A stretch of DNA of 64,000 nucleotides, taken from the NCBI RefSeq assembly GCF_003335585.1, contig NZ_QBFD01000025.1, forward strand, positions 151,772 to 215,771. The letters run 5' to 3'. The DNA is from Sulfitobacter sp. DFL-14 (lineage in GTDB: Bacteria; Pseudomonadota; Alphaproteobacteria; Rhodobacterales; Rhodobacteraceae). The notes beneath the pieces were generated by a model. That model was not told the DNA's origin. It saw nothing but the letters and a program-made list of their open reading frames with translations, and made no database searches. The position numbers were made by a program, and so were the translations under genes. Of the stretch, positions 37,258-45,972 are shown piece after piece. The first letter of the stretch is position 1; each line of letters begins with the position of its first letter.

Positions 37258-38421
37258 CTAGCCCATCGCCGCCATCATCTCGCGGCCCACCAGCATCCGC
37301 CGGATTTCCGAAGTGCCGGCCCCGATCTCCATCAGCTTGGCATCGCGGAAAATGCGTGCCACGGCCGTGTCGTTCAGATAGCCCGCCCCGCCCATCGCCT
37401 GCACCGCCTGATGCGCCTGTGTCATCGCCTGTTCCGATGCGTAAAGGCAGCAGGCCGCCGCGTCCTGACGGGTCACATTGCCCCGGTCACAGGCCTGCGC
37501 CACGCTATAGACATAGGCCCGGGCCGAGTTCATCGCCGTGTACATATCCGCCAGCTTGCCCTGCATGAGCTGAAAATTCCCGATCGGCTGACCGAACTGC
37601 TTGCGTTCGCTCACATAGGGCATGACCTCGTCCAGGCAGGCCGCCATGGTGCCAAGGCCGATGCCCGCCAGCACGACACGTTCATAATCCAGCCCCGACA
37701 TCAGGACTGCCACGCCGCGCCCCTCTTCGCCCAGCACATTCTCGAAGGGCACTTCCACATCGTCAAAAACCAGCTCACCGGTGTTCGATCCGCGCATCCC
37801 CAGCTTGTCCAGGTGGTGCGGGGTGCTGAACCCCTTCATGCCGCGTTCGATCAGAAAGGCGGTGATGCCCCTGGACCCGGCCTCCGGGTCGGTCTTGGCA
37901 TAGACCACCAGGGTCTCTGCATTGGGCGCATTGGTGATCCAGTACTTGTTGCCCGACAGGCGGAAATGATCGTTGCGCTTTTCCGCGCGCAGCTTCATCG
38001 ACACCACGTCGCTGCCGGCCCCCGCCTCTGACATGGCCAGCGCACCGACATGTTCGCCGGTGCACAGCTTTGGCAGGTATTTCGCCTTTTGCTCCGGCGT
38101 GCCGTTCAATTTGATCTGGTTGACGCAGAGGTTCGAATGCGCGCCGTAGGACAGAGAAACGGAAGCCGAGGCGCGGGCGATCTCTTCGACCGCAACGACA
38201 TGGGCAACATAGCCAAGGCCGGAACCGCCGTATTCTTCCTCCACCGTCATGCCCAGAAGGCCCAGTTCGCCCATCTCGGTCCAGAGTTCGGGCGGAAAGT
38301 CGTTTTTGGCGTCGATCTCTGCCGCCTTCGGTTTGACCCGTTCCTGTGCCCAGCGGTGGACCATCTCGCGCAGTGCCGCGACATCTTCACCCAGATCGAA
38401 ACTCATACTCGCGTTAAACAT
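37258..38421 (-). CDS. liuA: Isovaleryl-CoA dehydrogenase
   Basis: FAD enzyme oxidising isovaleryl-CoA to 3-methylcrotonyl-CoA, first committed step of the pathway. 387 aa from the ATG at 38421 ([13 protein letters not shown]), the family's usual length. FAD/substrate segments are [16 protein letters not shown] near 128-143 and [17 protein letters not shown]. Glu247 in [11 protein letters not shown] is the catalytic base position peculiar to isovaleryl-CoA dehydrogenases. It heads the liu operon, with a palindromic operator candidate 26 bp before its start. Confidence 0.95.
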   Translation of the reverse strand: MFNASMSFDLGEDVAALREMVHRWAQERVKPKAAEIDAKNDFPPELWTEMGELGLLGMTVEEEYGGSGLGYVAHVVAVEEIARASASVSLSYGAHSNLCVNQIKLNGTPEQKAKYLPKLCTGEHVGALAMSEAGAGSDVVSMKLRAEKRNDHFRLSGNKYWITNAPNAETLVVYAKTDPEAGSRGITAFLIERGMKGFSTPHHLDKLGMRGSNTGELVFDDVEVPFENVLGEEGRGVAVLMSGLDYERVVLAGIGLGTMAACLDEVMPYVSERKQFGQPIGNFQLMQGKLADMYTAMNSARAYVYSVAQACDRGNVTRQDAAACCLYASEQAMTQAHQAVQAMGGAGYLNDTAVARIFRDAKLMEIGAGTSEIRRMLVGREMMAAMG

Positions 38422-38446
38422 CGTCGCCTCCCCCAAGGTCATTTAT

Positions 38447-38460
38447 TGAACGCACGTTCA
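38447..38460. promoter_or_regulatory. liuA: Palindromic operator candidate upstream of liuA
   Basis: TGAACG-CA-CGTTCA, perfect 6-bp half-sites around a 2-bp centre, the shape of a TetR-family operator. It lies 26 bp before the liuA start codon and just downstream of a candidate -10 at 38462-38467, so a bound protein would block initiation. The next TetR- or MerR-type regulator gene is not in the window. Confidence 0.6.
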
Positions 38461-38461
38461 T

Positions 38462-38490
38462 TACTTACGCCCCGCCCGTGGTTGCGTCAA
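38462..38490 (-). promoter_or_regulatory. liuA: Candidate liuA promoter
   Basis: Minus strand: TTGACG (38485-38490), 17-bp spacer, TAAGTA (38462-38467). Good -35, weak -10. The palindrome at 38447-38460 overlaps the expected transcription start. Confidence 0.45.
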
Positions 38491-38549
38491 GCCTCTCTGC
38501 TTCTGTGACGCGGCGCCCCTCCCGGTCGCAGCACCCGGGCAGCACAGCA

Positions 38550-38747
38550 ATGCAGGCAAAGGATACATCAAGCGCAAAGGATCCGGGAAAGGAATTCTGG
38601 GACCGGATGGAGGACCTGCGGGCCGGAGTGTGGGCAACGCCCTGCGTCTTTGACCAGAGTGAGTTTGCCGCCGTCCACTTGATATGGAGTCCCGGCGCGT
38701 CGGGTCAACCCGCCGCGGGTCTCAGGCCTTTTGAAACACCGCACTGA
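38550..38747 (+). pseudogene. Possible fragment of a PPOX/general-stress-protein gene
   Basis: The 300-bp gap 38422-38721 contains, beyond the liuA control region, a 65-codon plus-strand frame. Its first third (DPGKEFWDRMEDLRAGVWATP) resembles the N-terminus of general-stress-protein-26-type pyridoxamine phosphate oxidase-like proteins. The expected continuation is absent: the rest is unrelated and runs antisense into the aminotransferase gene's 3' end. There is no ribosome-binding site. Most likely a remnant after deletion; coincidence is possible because the match is short. Confidence 0.25.
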
Positions 38748-39915
38748 CTTCCGCCCGGATGATCCGGGCGATCAACGCGCAATCGTCCAGCGAGAATGTC
38801 AACGGCACCCGCATGTCGACAATCCCCGCCAGCACCGCATCGCTGGCTGGCATTTTCTCGGACGCCACGTAGCGCCATGAATCGTAGCGGCTGGTAAAGC
38901 CCACCGGCTCCGCCGCCCCGAACCATTTCAGCTCCACCCCCCGCGCCAGACAGCGGCGCAGAACTTCCCTGACCGCGCCCGCCTCCCAGCCTGCCAGCAG
39001 GAACTGTATCGAAGAGCCCACGATGCTTTCCTCAGCGGGCCTTTCGATCACCGTCAGACCCGGCGTGTCCCGCAGACCCGCCTCGATCGCATAATAGCGT
39101 TCATTCCAGCGCGCACACTGCCGATCCAGATCGCGCAGCTGGGGCCGCAGGACCGCGGCGCGCAGATTGTCCATCCGGCCCGACACATTGGGGGTCTCGT
39201 AGCGGATCGTCTCGAAGGCTTCTTTCGGTGGCCCCGCGCGGTGGCTTTCATAGAGCATGTAAGAGCCCGACAGCATCACCGCCCGGGCGGCGACCTGCGG
39301 ATCGTCTGTCACCAGCAGCCCGCCTTCGCCTGCGTTCATATGCTTGTAGGTCTGGCAGGAATAGCACCCCACCTTTCCCTGCGTGCCGGAGGGCACGCCT
39401 TTCCAGGCGGCCCCCATGGTATGGGCACAATCCTCGATCACCGTGATGCCATGGGCATCGCACAGCGCCATCAGCGCCTCCATATCGGCAAGATGGCCGC
39501 GCATGTGGCTCAGCAGCAGAACATTTGCCTGACCGGCCTTTGCCGCCAGATCCTCCAGATCAATCACCAGCCGCGGGGTCACGCCCACAAAGACCGGCTG
39601 CGCCCCGAGGGCGGCAATCGCGCCCGGCACCGGGGCCAGGGTAAAGGCATTGGTCAGCACCCTGTCCCCCGGCCTGACACCGACCGCACGCAATGCCGTT
39701 CCCATGGCATAGCCGCCGGAGGCCACCGCGAGGCAATAGCGCGCGCCGACCTTGGCCGCGAATTCCTGTTCCAGCAGGACGGTCTGCGCCACCTCGCCGG
39801 GGGCCGTGTTGTAACGGTGCAACCGGCCCGAGCGCATGACGGCGACCGCCGCCTCGATCCCCTCTTCGGGGATCGGCTCCTGCTGGGTGAAACTGCCGCT
39901 GAACACCTCCGTCAC
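38722..39915 (-). CDS. DegT/DnrJ/EryC1/StrS-type aminotransferase
   Basis: PLP enzyme of the sugar-aminotransferase family, 397 aa from a GTG at 39915 that overlaps the HAD gene stop (GTGA). PLP-site Lys191 is in CYSCQTYKHMNAGEGG; VIEDCAHTMGA near 159-169 carries the ring-stacking Asp. N-terminal GSFTQQEPIPEEG is the usual family start. Relatives make amino sugars for surface polysaccharide; the substrate here is unknown. Translational coupling to a phosphatase and proximity to glmU/glmS fit a cell-envelope sugar role (inference). Confidence 0.88.
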   Translation of the reverse strand: MTEVFSGSFTQQEPIPEEGIEAAVAVMRSGRLHRYNTAPGEVAQTVLLEQEFAAKVGARYCLAVASGGYAMGTALRAVGVRPGDRVLTNAFTLAPVPGAIAALGAQPVFVGVTPRLVIDLEDLAAKAGQANVLLLSHMRGHLADMEALMALCDAHGITVIEDCAHTMGAAWKGVPSGTQGKVGCYSCQTYKHMNAGEGGLLVTDDPQVAARAVMLSGSYMLYESHRAGPPKEAFETIRYETPNVSGRMDNLRAAVLRPQLRDLDRQCARWNERYYAIEAGLRDTPGLTVIERPAEESIVGSSIQFLLAGWEAGAVREVLRRCLARGVELKWFGAAEPVGFTSRYDSWRYVASEKMPASDAVLAGIVDMRVPLTFSLDDCALIARIIRAEVSAVFQKA

Positions 39916-40586
39916 GCCGCGGCCCCCACCAGGCCCAGGATGATGTCGTGCAGATCGTCGTAATGGTTCAGCAAGGCCTCGGGCGCTAGCGCCGCCATGT
40001 CGCCACCTGCCGGACCGAACGTCACCAGCACACAGGGCACCCTTGCGTTGCGTGCGGTGTTGCGGTCGGTATCGCTGTCGCCGATCAGCACACAAAGTGC
40101 GGGATCGCCCCCGGCACGGCGCGCCGTCTCAAACAGGTGTTCAGGGTCGGGCTTGCGCACCGCCAGCGTGTCGGCCCCCAGCATCGCGTCAAAGACCTCT
40201 CGCACGCCCAGTCGGGTCAACAACGTGTTGGCGAGTTCCTCGGGTTTGTTGGTGCAGATTGCCACGCGGTATCCTGCCTGCTTCAGCCGGATGACCGCTT
40301 CCATCGCGCCGGGATAGAGCGTGGTGTGCGTGTCGATGTTGCGTGCGTAGGCTTCGAGCAGCTTCGGATAACAGGCGTTGATGGTGTCCACATCGTCCGA
40401 CCGTCCCAGCCGGCCCATTCCAAGTTTCAGCATGGCGCGCCCGCCGCGCAGGGCGGTGCCGGCATCGGCCACCGGGTCCAGCAGATCGCCTGCTCCCATC
40501 TCCCGGAAACAGGCATTCGCAGCCGCGATCAGATCACCGCTGGTGTCCGCAAGTGTCCCGTCCAGATCAAAAACAACCGTCTTCAT
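39912..40586 (-). CDS. HAD-family phosphatase (phosphoglycolate phosphatase-like)
   Basis: 224 aa from the ATG at 40586 (MKTVVFDLDGTLADTSGDL). Motif I is DLDGT, motif II TNKPEELA, and motif IV region VLIGDSDTDRNTARNA, with a cap domain between I and II. This is the Gph-like subgroup. Its stop overlaps the GTG of the aminotransferase gene. It is divergent from glmU over a 129-bp control region, 40587-40715. Confidence 0.9.
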   Translation of the reverse strand: MKTVVFDLDGTLADTSGDLIAAANACFREMGAGDLLDPVADAGTALRGGRAMLKLGMGRLGRSDDVDTINACYPKLLEAYARNIDTHTTLYPGAMEAVIRLKQAGYRVAICTNKPEELANTLLTRLGVREVFDAMLGADTLAVRKPDPEHLFETARRAGGDPALCVLIGDSDTDRNTARNARVPCVLVTFGPAGGDMAALAPEALLNHYDDLHDIILGLVGAAA

Positions 40587-40715
40587 ACCACCCCCGTATG
40601 CGCGGTTCCCCGCCCGCTCTTGTTGCAAGCCGCAACCTATCTTGATGCCCGTCACCCTTGCGCCTTTGTGCGTAGGGGGTAAAGAGAATGCAAGGTAGAG
40701 CATAAAGAGAACGAT

Positions 40716-42068
40716 ATGAAAACGTCACTGATCATCCTTGCCGCAGGCAAAGGCACACGGATGAATTCGGACCTGCCCAAGGTCCTGCACACCATCGCGG
40801 GCGAGCCGATGCTGATCCATGCCATGGAATCCGGCCGCGTGCTGGAACCGGAACTGACCGTCGTCGTTGCAGGCCACAGCGCCGAACAGGTGCGCGCCGC
40901 CACCCTGGCCCATGACCCCGATGCAACCGTGGTCGAGCAGGAAGAACAGCTTGGCACAGCCCATGCGGTCGCCCAGGCCCGTCCGGCGCTGGCGGATTTC
41001 GACGGCATGGCCGTGGTGCTTTACGGCGATACCCCCTTTATCCAGCCCGAAACGCTGGAGCGGATGCAGGCCGCGCTTGACCATCACGATGTCGCCGTCC
41101 TGGGGTTCCAGGCCGCCGATCCCGCCCGCTACGGCCGGTTGGTGATGCAGGGCGACACATTGGAACGGATTGTGGAATTCAAGGACGCGACAGAGGCGGA
41201 GCGCGCGATCACCCTGTGCAACTCCGGCGTGGTCGCCGCACGGGCCGACCTGCTGTTCGAGCTGATCGACGGGGTCGGCAATGACAATGCCGCCGGTGAA
41301 TATTACCTCACCGACATTGTCGGCCTGGCCCGCGCGCGGGGTCTGAGCGCCACCGCGGTCACCTGCGACGAGGCCGAGACCATGGGCGTGAACTCCCGCG
41401 CGGATCTGGCCCTGGCCAATGCCGCCTTCCAGACCCGCGCCCGCGCTGGTCTGCTGGAGGATGGCGTGACCCTGATGGCCCCCGAAACCGTCTATCTGGC
41501 GCGCGACACCTACATCGGACGCGACACGCTGATCGAACCCAACGTGGTCTTTGGCCCCGGTGTCACGGTCGAATCCGGTGCCACGATCCGCGCCTTTTCC
41601 CATCTCGAAGGCTGCCATGTCTCGCGCGGTGGCATCGTCGGACCCTATGCCCGCCTGCGCCCCGGTGCGGAGCTTGCCGAAGACGTGCGCATCGGCAACT
41701 TTGTCGAAATCAAGAATGCGCAGGTGGCCGAAGGGGCCAAGATCAACCACCTCAGCTATGTCGGTGACGCCTTTGTCGGTGCCGGCGCCAACCTGGGCGC
41801 GGGAACGATCACCTGCAACTACGACGGGGTGATGAAACATCACACCCATATCGGCGCGCGCGCCTTCATCGGCTCCAACACCATGCTGGTGGCCCCGGTC
41901 AGCATTGGCGAGGGCGCAATGACCGGCTCAGGCTCCGTCATCACATCGGATGTGGAACCCGACGCCCTGGCCCTGGCCCGTGCGCCACAGGTCGAAAAAC
42001 CCGGCATGGCGCGGAAATTATTCGAAATGTTGAAGGCCAAAAAGGCCAGAACCCAGCGAGGCAGCTGA
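40716..42068 (+). CDS. glmU: Bifunctional UDP-GlcNAc pyrophosphorylase / GlcN-1-P acetyltransferase
   Basis: Makes UDP-N-acetylglucosamine for peptidoglycan and lipid A. 450 aa. The N-terminal uridylyltransferase has LAAGKGTRMNSDLPKVLHTIAG at 9-30. The C-terminal left-handed beta-helix with hexapeptide repeats begins near 245 and includes VEIKNAQVAEGAKINHLSYVGDA and LGAGTITCNYDGVMKHHT. It is followed after 2 bp by glmS, the enzyme that makes its upstream precursor. An AGAGAA-like weak ribosome site precedes the ATG. In the 129-bp upstream gap a possible TTGCGC / TAAAGA pair is visible, not convincing. Confidence 0.97.
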   Translation: MKTSLIILAAGKGTRMNSDLPKVLHTIAGEPMLIHAMESGRVLEPELTVVVAGHSAEQVRAATLAHDPDATVVEQEEQLGTAHAVAQARPALADFDGMAVVLYGDTPFIQPETLERMQAALDHHDVAVLGFQAADPARYGRLVMQGDTLERIVEFKDATEAERAITLCNSGVVAARADLLFELIDGVGNDNAAGEYYLTDIVGLARARGLSATAVTCDEAETMGVNSRADLALANAAFQTRARAGLLEDGVTLMAPETVYLARDTYIGRDTLIEPNVVFGPGVTVESGATIRAFSHLEGCHVSRGGIVGPYARLRPGAELAEDVRIGNFVEIKNAQVAEGAKINHLSYVGDAFVGAGANLGAGTITCNYDGVMKHHTHIGARAFIGSNTMLVAPVSIGEGAMTGSGSVITSDVEPDALALARAPQVEKPGMARKLFEMLKAKKARTQRGS

Positions 42069-42070
42069 TT

Positions 42071-43891
42071 ATGTGTGGAATTGTAGGGGTCCTGGGCAAC
42101 CACGAAGCAGCGCCCATTCTAGTCGAGGCGCTGAAACGGCTCGAATACCGCGGCTATGACAGCGCCGGGATTGCCACCCTCAACCACGGCAAGCTCGACC
42201 GCCGCCGCGCGGTGGGCAAGCTGGTCAACCTCAGCGATCTGCTGGTGCATGAGCCGCTGGCCGGAAAATCCGGCATCGGCCATACCCGCTGGGCCACCCA
42301 TGGCGCCCCCACCGTGACCAATGCGCACCCCCACCGTGCAGGCGGCGTGGCGGTGGTTCACAACGGCATCATCGAGAACTTCCGCGAATTGCGCGAGGAA
42401 CTCGCAGGCCACGGCGTCAATTTCGTGACCGAAACCGATACCGAAACCGTGGCCCTGCTGACCCAGCATTACATGGAACAGGGTGCCGCCCCGGTTGCGG
42501 CCGCCAAACAGGCCCTGTCGCGGCTGACCGGCGCCTTTGCGCTGGCCTTCCTCTTCGACGGCGAGGATGACCTGATGATCGCCGCGCGCAAGGGCTCGCC
42601 CCTGGCCATCGGCTATGGCACCGGCGAGATGTTCGTGGGCTCCGACGCCATCGCCCTGTCCCCCCTGACCGACCGGATTTCCTATCTGGAGGAAGGCGAC
42701 ACCGCCGTCATCACCCGCACCTCGGTCGAGATCACCGACAGCACCGGTGCAGCCGTGCAGCGCCCGATCAAGACGATCCAGATCGACAGCACCCGCATCG
42801 ACAAGGGCGGCCACAAGCATTTCATGGCCAAGGAGATCGCGGAACAACCCGGCGTTCTGGGCCAGGCACTGCAACATTACATCAGCAATGACGGGCAGAT
42901 CCACCTGCCGGGGGCCGGGCTCGATTTCACCGGGATCGAACGCATCACCATGGTCGCCTGCGGCACCGCCTTCTATGCCTGCCTGACCGCGAAATACTGG
43001 TTCGAACAGATCGCGCGCATCCCTGTCGAAGTCGATGTCGCCTCCGAATACCGCTACCGCGAACCGCCGATCACCTCCGGCACCCTGGCGATTTTTGTCA
43101 GCCAGTCGGGCGAAACCGCCGATACCCTGGCCGCCCTGCGCTATTGCGCGGGCAAGGTGGATACCATCGCCTCGGTGATCAACGTCCCCGAAAGCTCCAT
43201 TGCCCGCGAAAGCGATCTTGCCCTGCCGATCTATGCGGGTGTCGAGGTTGGTGTCGCCTCCACCAAGGCCTTCACCTGTCAGTTGACGGTGCTCTTCATG
43301 CTGGTCCTGAAAGCCGCCCGGGACCGCGGCCTGCTGGACGCCGCCGCAATGGCAGACCACATCCTTGCCCTGCGCGGCCTGCCATCGGTGATCAACAGCG
43401 CGCTGGAACAAAACCAGGCCATGCGCGACACCGCCTACAAGCTCTCGACAGCCCGCGACGTGCTGTTCCTGGGCCGTGGCCAGATGTACCCACTGGCGCT
43501 GGAAGGCGCGCTGAAGCTCAAGGAAATCAGCTATATACATGCCGAAGCCTATGCTTCGGGTGAGTTGAAACACGGCCCCATCGCCCTGGTGGACGAAGAG
43601 GTCCCGGTGATCGTCATGGCCCCGCGCGACCCGCTTTTCGACAAGACGGTCAGCAACATGCAGGAAGTCATGGCGCGCAAGGGCAAGGTGATCCTGATCT
43701 CGGATGCCAAGGGTCTGGCCGAGGCCAGCGAAGGCACCTGGGCCTGCATCGAAATGCCCACCATCGCCGATGCACTGGCCCCGATCCTCTATGCCCTGCC
43801 CGCACAGCTTCTGGCCTATCACACGGCGGTGGCCAAGGGCACCGATGTGGACCAGCCCCGCAACCTCGCGAAATCGGTGACCGTGGAATAA
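42071..43891 (+). CDS. glmS: Glutamine-fructose-6-phosphate aminotransferase (isomerizing)
   Basis: Converts fructose-6-P and glutamine to glucosamine-6-P, first step of hexosamine synthesis. 606 aa. The N-terminal glutaminase starts MCGIVGVLG with the nucleophile Cys2, then RWATHGAPT and TDTETVA. Two SIS domains follow (FVSQSGETADTLAALR; YASGELKHGPIALVD) and the terminal NLAKSVTVE. Cotranscribed with glmU. The stop shares a base with the next gene's start (TAATG). Confidence 0.97.
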   Translation: MCGIVGVLGNHEAAPILVEALKRLEYRGYDSAGIATLNHGKLDRRRAVGKLVNLSDLLVHEPLAGKSGIGHTRWATHGAPTVTNAHPHRAGGVAVVHNGIIENFRELREELAGHGVNFVTETDTETVALLTQHYMEQGAAPVAAAKQALSRLTGAFALAFLFDGEDDLMIAARKGSPLAIGYGTGEMFVGSDAIALSPLTDRISYLEEGDTAVITRTSVEITDSTGAAVQRPIKTIQIDSTRIDKGGHKHFMAKEIAEQPGVLGQALQHYISNDGQIHLPGAGLDFTGIERITMVACGTAFYACLTAKYWFEQIARIPVEVDVASEYRYREPPITSGTLAIFVSQSGETADTLAALRYCAGKVDTIASVINVPESSIARESDLALPIYAGVEVGVASTKAFTCQLTVLFMLVLKAARDRGLLDAAAMADHILALRGLPSVINSALEQNQAMRDTAYKLSTARDVLFLGRGQMYPLALEGALKLKEISYIHAEAYASGELKHGPIALVDEEVPVIVMAPRDPLFDKTVSNMQEVMARKGKVILISDAKGLAEASEGTWACIEMPTIADALAPILYALPAQLLAYHTAVAKGTDVDQPRNLAKSVTVE

Positions 43892-44445
43892 TGGCAAAGC
43901 AGTTCGACAGCATCACCGAGGACCACAGAAAGTTCATCGAGGCGCAGCACATGTTCTTCTGCGGCACCGCCGCCGAGACCGGCCGCGTGAACATCTCGCC
44001 CAAGGGGATGGACAGCTTGCGCGTGCTTGGCCCCCACCGGATCATCTGGCGCAATCTCACCGGCTCGGGCAATGAAACCGCCGCGCATCTGGCGCGCATC
44101 AACCGCATGACCCTGATGTGGTGCGGGTTTGAGGCGCGTCCGATGATCATGCGCGCCTATGGTGCTGCCCGCACCCTGCATCCGCGCGATGCGGCGTTCG
44201 ACGCCCTCAATGCGCATTTCCCGCCCGATCCCGGCGCGCGGCAGATCTACGACATGACTGTGGATCTGATGCAGACCAGCTGCGGCTATGCGGTGCCCTT
44301 CTATGAGCACAAGGGCCCGCGCGAGGTCCTGCACCATTGGGCCCGCGACAAGGGGCCCGACGGGGTTGCCACCTATTGGCAGGACCGCAACCAGCACAGT
44401 ATCGACAGTCTGCCCACGCATGTTCTGGCCGACCCCGATGCATGA
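43891..44445 (+). CDS. Pyridoxamine 5'-phosphate oxidase-like protein
   Basis: 184 aa of the PPOX-type split-barrel superfamily: FFCGTAAETGRVNISPKGMDSLRVLGPHRIIWRNLTGSGNETAAHLARINRMTLMWCGFE covers the FMN-binding barrel. This subfamily (often 180-200 aa) is of unknown substrate and is not PdxH. It overlaps glmS by one base and the following AlkD-like gene by 8 bp, so all are probably one transcript. Confidence 0.85.
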   Translation: MAKQFDSITEDHRKFIEAQHMFFCGTAAETGRVNISPKGMDSLRVLGPHRIIWRNLTGSGNETAAHLARINRMTLMWCGFEARPMIMRAYGAARTLHPRDAAFDALNAHFPPDPGARQIYDMTVDLMQTSCGYAVPFYEHKGPREVLHHWARDKGPDGVATYWQDRNQHSIDSLPTHVLADPDA

Positions 44446-45124
44446 ATCCTATCTGGCAGCGCTTGAAGAACTGGCCGACCCCGACCGCGCGGCGCAAATG
44501 CGCGCCTATCACAAGGCGGACCGCCGCTACCTTGGCCTGACCAATCCCCAGATCAACGATCTGACCCAGACCTGGCGCAGCGAGACCGATGCCGAAACCC
44601 GCGTCGCCATCGCGGACGGACTGTGGCAGACCGACATCTTCGAGGCGCGCCTCGCCGCCGCCAAACTGCTGACCCAGGCGCGCATCCGGCCCGATGACAC
44701 CCCCGCATGGGATCTCATCATCTCCTGGACTCCGGATTTCGACAGCTGGGCGATTGCCGATCACGCCTGCATGGCCGGGGCCAAACGCCTGACCGCCGAC
44801 CCCGGCCGCCTTGATACGGTTGCCACCTGGGTCACCTCAGATCACATGTGGACCCGCCGCGCCGCCCTCGTCTCCACACTCCCCTGGACCAAGCAGAACC
44901 ACCCGAAACCGCAGGAACTGGCCGACCGCGACCGCATCCTGGGCTGGGCCGCAACCCTGGTGACCGATCACCAGTGGTTCATCCAGAAAGCCATCGGCTG
45001 GTGGCTGCGCGACCTGTCGAAACACGATGCCCCCCGCACCCGGACCTTCATCGACACCCACGGTGCCGCGATGAAACCCTTCGCGGTAAAGGAAGCCCTG
45101 CGCCACCTGAAGAAAACCACCTGA
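44438..45124 (+). CDS. DNA alkylation repair protein (AlkD-like)
   Basis: HEAT-repeat glycosylase family that removes N3/N7-alkylated bases. 228 aa from the ATG at 44438 (MHESYLAALEELAD); earlier codons only shadow the previous gene. Visible family segments are AYHKADRRYLGLTNPQINDL near 23-42, DSWAIADHACMAGAKRL near 105 (the Trp/Asp region) and WTRRAALVSTLPW, WFIQKAIGWWLRDLSKHD near 140-195. Cytoplasmic. Its stop is followed by a structured intergenic region. Confidence 0.88.
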   Translation: MHESYLAALEELADPDRAAQMRAYHKADRRYLGLTNPQINDLTQTWRSETDAETRVAIADGLWQTDIFEARLAAAKLLTQARIRPDDTPAWDLIISWTPDFDSWAIADHACMAGAKRLTADPGRLDTVATWVTSDHMWTRRAALVSTLPWTKQNHPKPQELADRDRILGWAATLVTDHQWFIQKAIGWWLRDLSKHDAPRTRTFIDTHGAAMKPFAVKEALRHLKKTT

Positions 45125-45133
45125 AACATCCCT

Positions 45134-45291
45134 GGTCTGGCGCCGCCCTTGCTTGAGCACGTCAGGGCGCCAGCCGACCGGATTGCCAAGCACAATCGCC
45201 GAGGGGCCCCCGCAGGGGGAGACGGCTATTGTGCTTGGGAAGACGGGCGGATGGTGCCATGAAAAAGATCAATCAAGGGCGGCACCAGACC
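45134..45291. repeat. Long imperfect inverted repeat with inner hairpins
   Basis: 45134-45151 and 45274-45291 are reverse complements at 17 of 18 positions. The left arm can instead pair locally (45137-45144 CTGGCGCC with 45166-45173 GGCGCCAG). Inside lies a perfect 11-bp stem (CCAAGCACAAT at 45186-45196 with 45228-45238) and a CCCCC-GCA-GGGGG hairpin at 45207-45219. The 238-bp gap between the convergent AlkD-like and lipoprotein genes contains nothing else but the terminator at 45323-45362. Confidence 0.7.
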
Positions 45292-45322
45292 TTCCTGGGA
45301 TGGTGGGCCCGCAGCGAAAATC

Positions 45323-45362
45323 CATAATCTAATCTGCGCGCAGCGCAGTCCTTCAGATTATG
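45323..45362 (-). terminator. Hairpin just after the lipoprotein gene
   Basis: CATAATCT (45323-45330) pairs with AGATTATG (45355-45362), with a CTGCGCGCAG palindrome inside. On the minus strand it begins right at the stop of the lipoprotein gene and is followed by GGATTTTCG, a short U-run. Confidence 0.5.
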
Positions 45363-45887
45363 CTAGCCCTCCAGCGCCACCTCGACCTCTGTCAGCTCCG
45401 TCAGCGAAGCACCGATCAGGCGCAGGGCCGACAGCGACATCTGGCTGCCCGCCGTCGCGGCACCGCCCAGCGGAATCAGCGTCACCGCCGAGGATTTCCC
45501 CGTTGCCGGATTGGTCACCCGCCCCTTGGCCTCCGCTTCGACCAGAGGTGTCTTCAGCCACAACCCCGGCTGGGTCGGATCCCCCAGGGCCGCCACCGTT
45601 GTGCCCAGCACCCGGCCCCCGGCCGCCGCGGGCACAGCCGCCGCGGCACGCTGTTCCGGCGTGGTGGTGTCCAGCGCCTCGGCCGAGCGCGCCGCAGGCG
45701 ATGGCGGCGGTGCCGCCGTGGCAAGGTCAAGCGTTGGCACCTCGGCCGGATCAGCAGCGACAAAAGGATCAATCGGACCCTCCTGCGCAGCACCACCCGC
45801 CTTGCGCCCAAGGCCAAAACGCTCGGTCACGGCGGCACAGCCCGCCACGCCCAGAACCAGTATCGTCAGGATCAGAATTCTTTTCAT
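45363..45887 (-). CDS. Lipoprotein of unknown function
   Basis: 174 aa. Signal and lipobox MKRILILTILVLGVAGC (VAGC), so the mature protein starts at Cys17. An Ala/Pro/Thr-rich linker (about 30-85) is followed by a small domain, GGRVLGTTVAALGDPTQPGLWLKTPLVEAEAKGRVTNPATGKSSAVTLIPL, a septum- or wall-type fold perhaps related to RlpA-like barrels but not matching closely. Likely outer-membrane periplasmic face. It is divergent from moaA over 85 bp. Confidence 0.75.
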   Translation of the reverse strand: MKRILILTILVLGVAGCAAVTERFGLGRKAGGAAQEGPIDPFVAADPAEVPTLDLATAAPPPSPAARSAEALDTTTPEQRAAAAVPAAAGGRVLGTTVAALGDPTQPGLWLKTPLVEAEAKGRVTNPATGKSSAVTLIPLGGAATAGSQMSLSALRLIGASLTELTEVEVALEG

Positions 45888-45972
45888 GACCGCAGGCTAG
45901 CGCCCGCCCGCCCCCACATCAATCTGAGAAATGCCGCTTGCGGGCTTACCGGCGGGCGATTACCTATAAAGC

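Noticed and set aside
42119..43897. 592-codon minus-strand frame opposite glmS
   Set aside because: Antisense to an unambiguous glmS; Gly/His/Asp-rich shadow.
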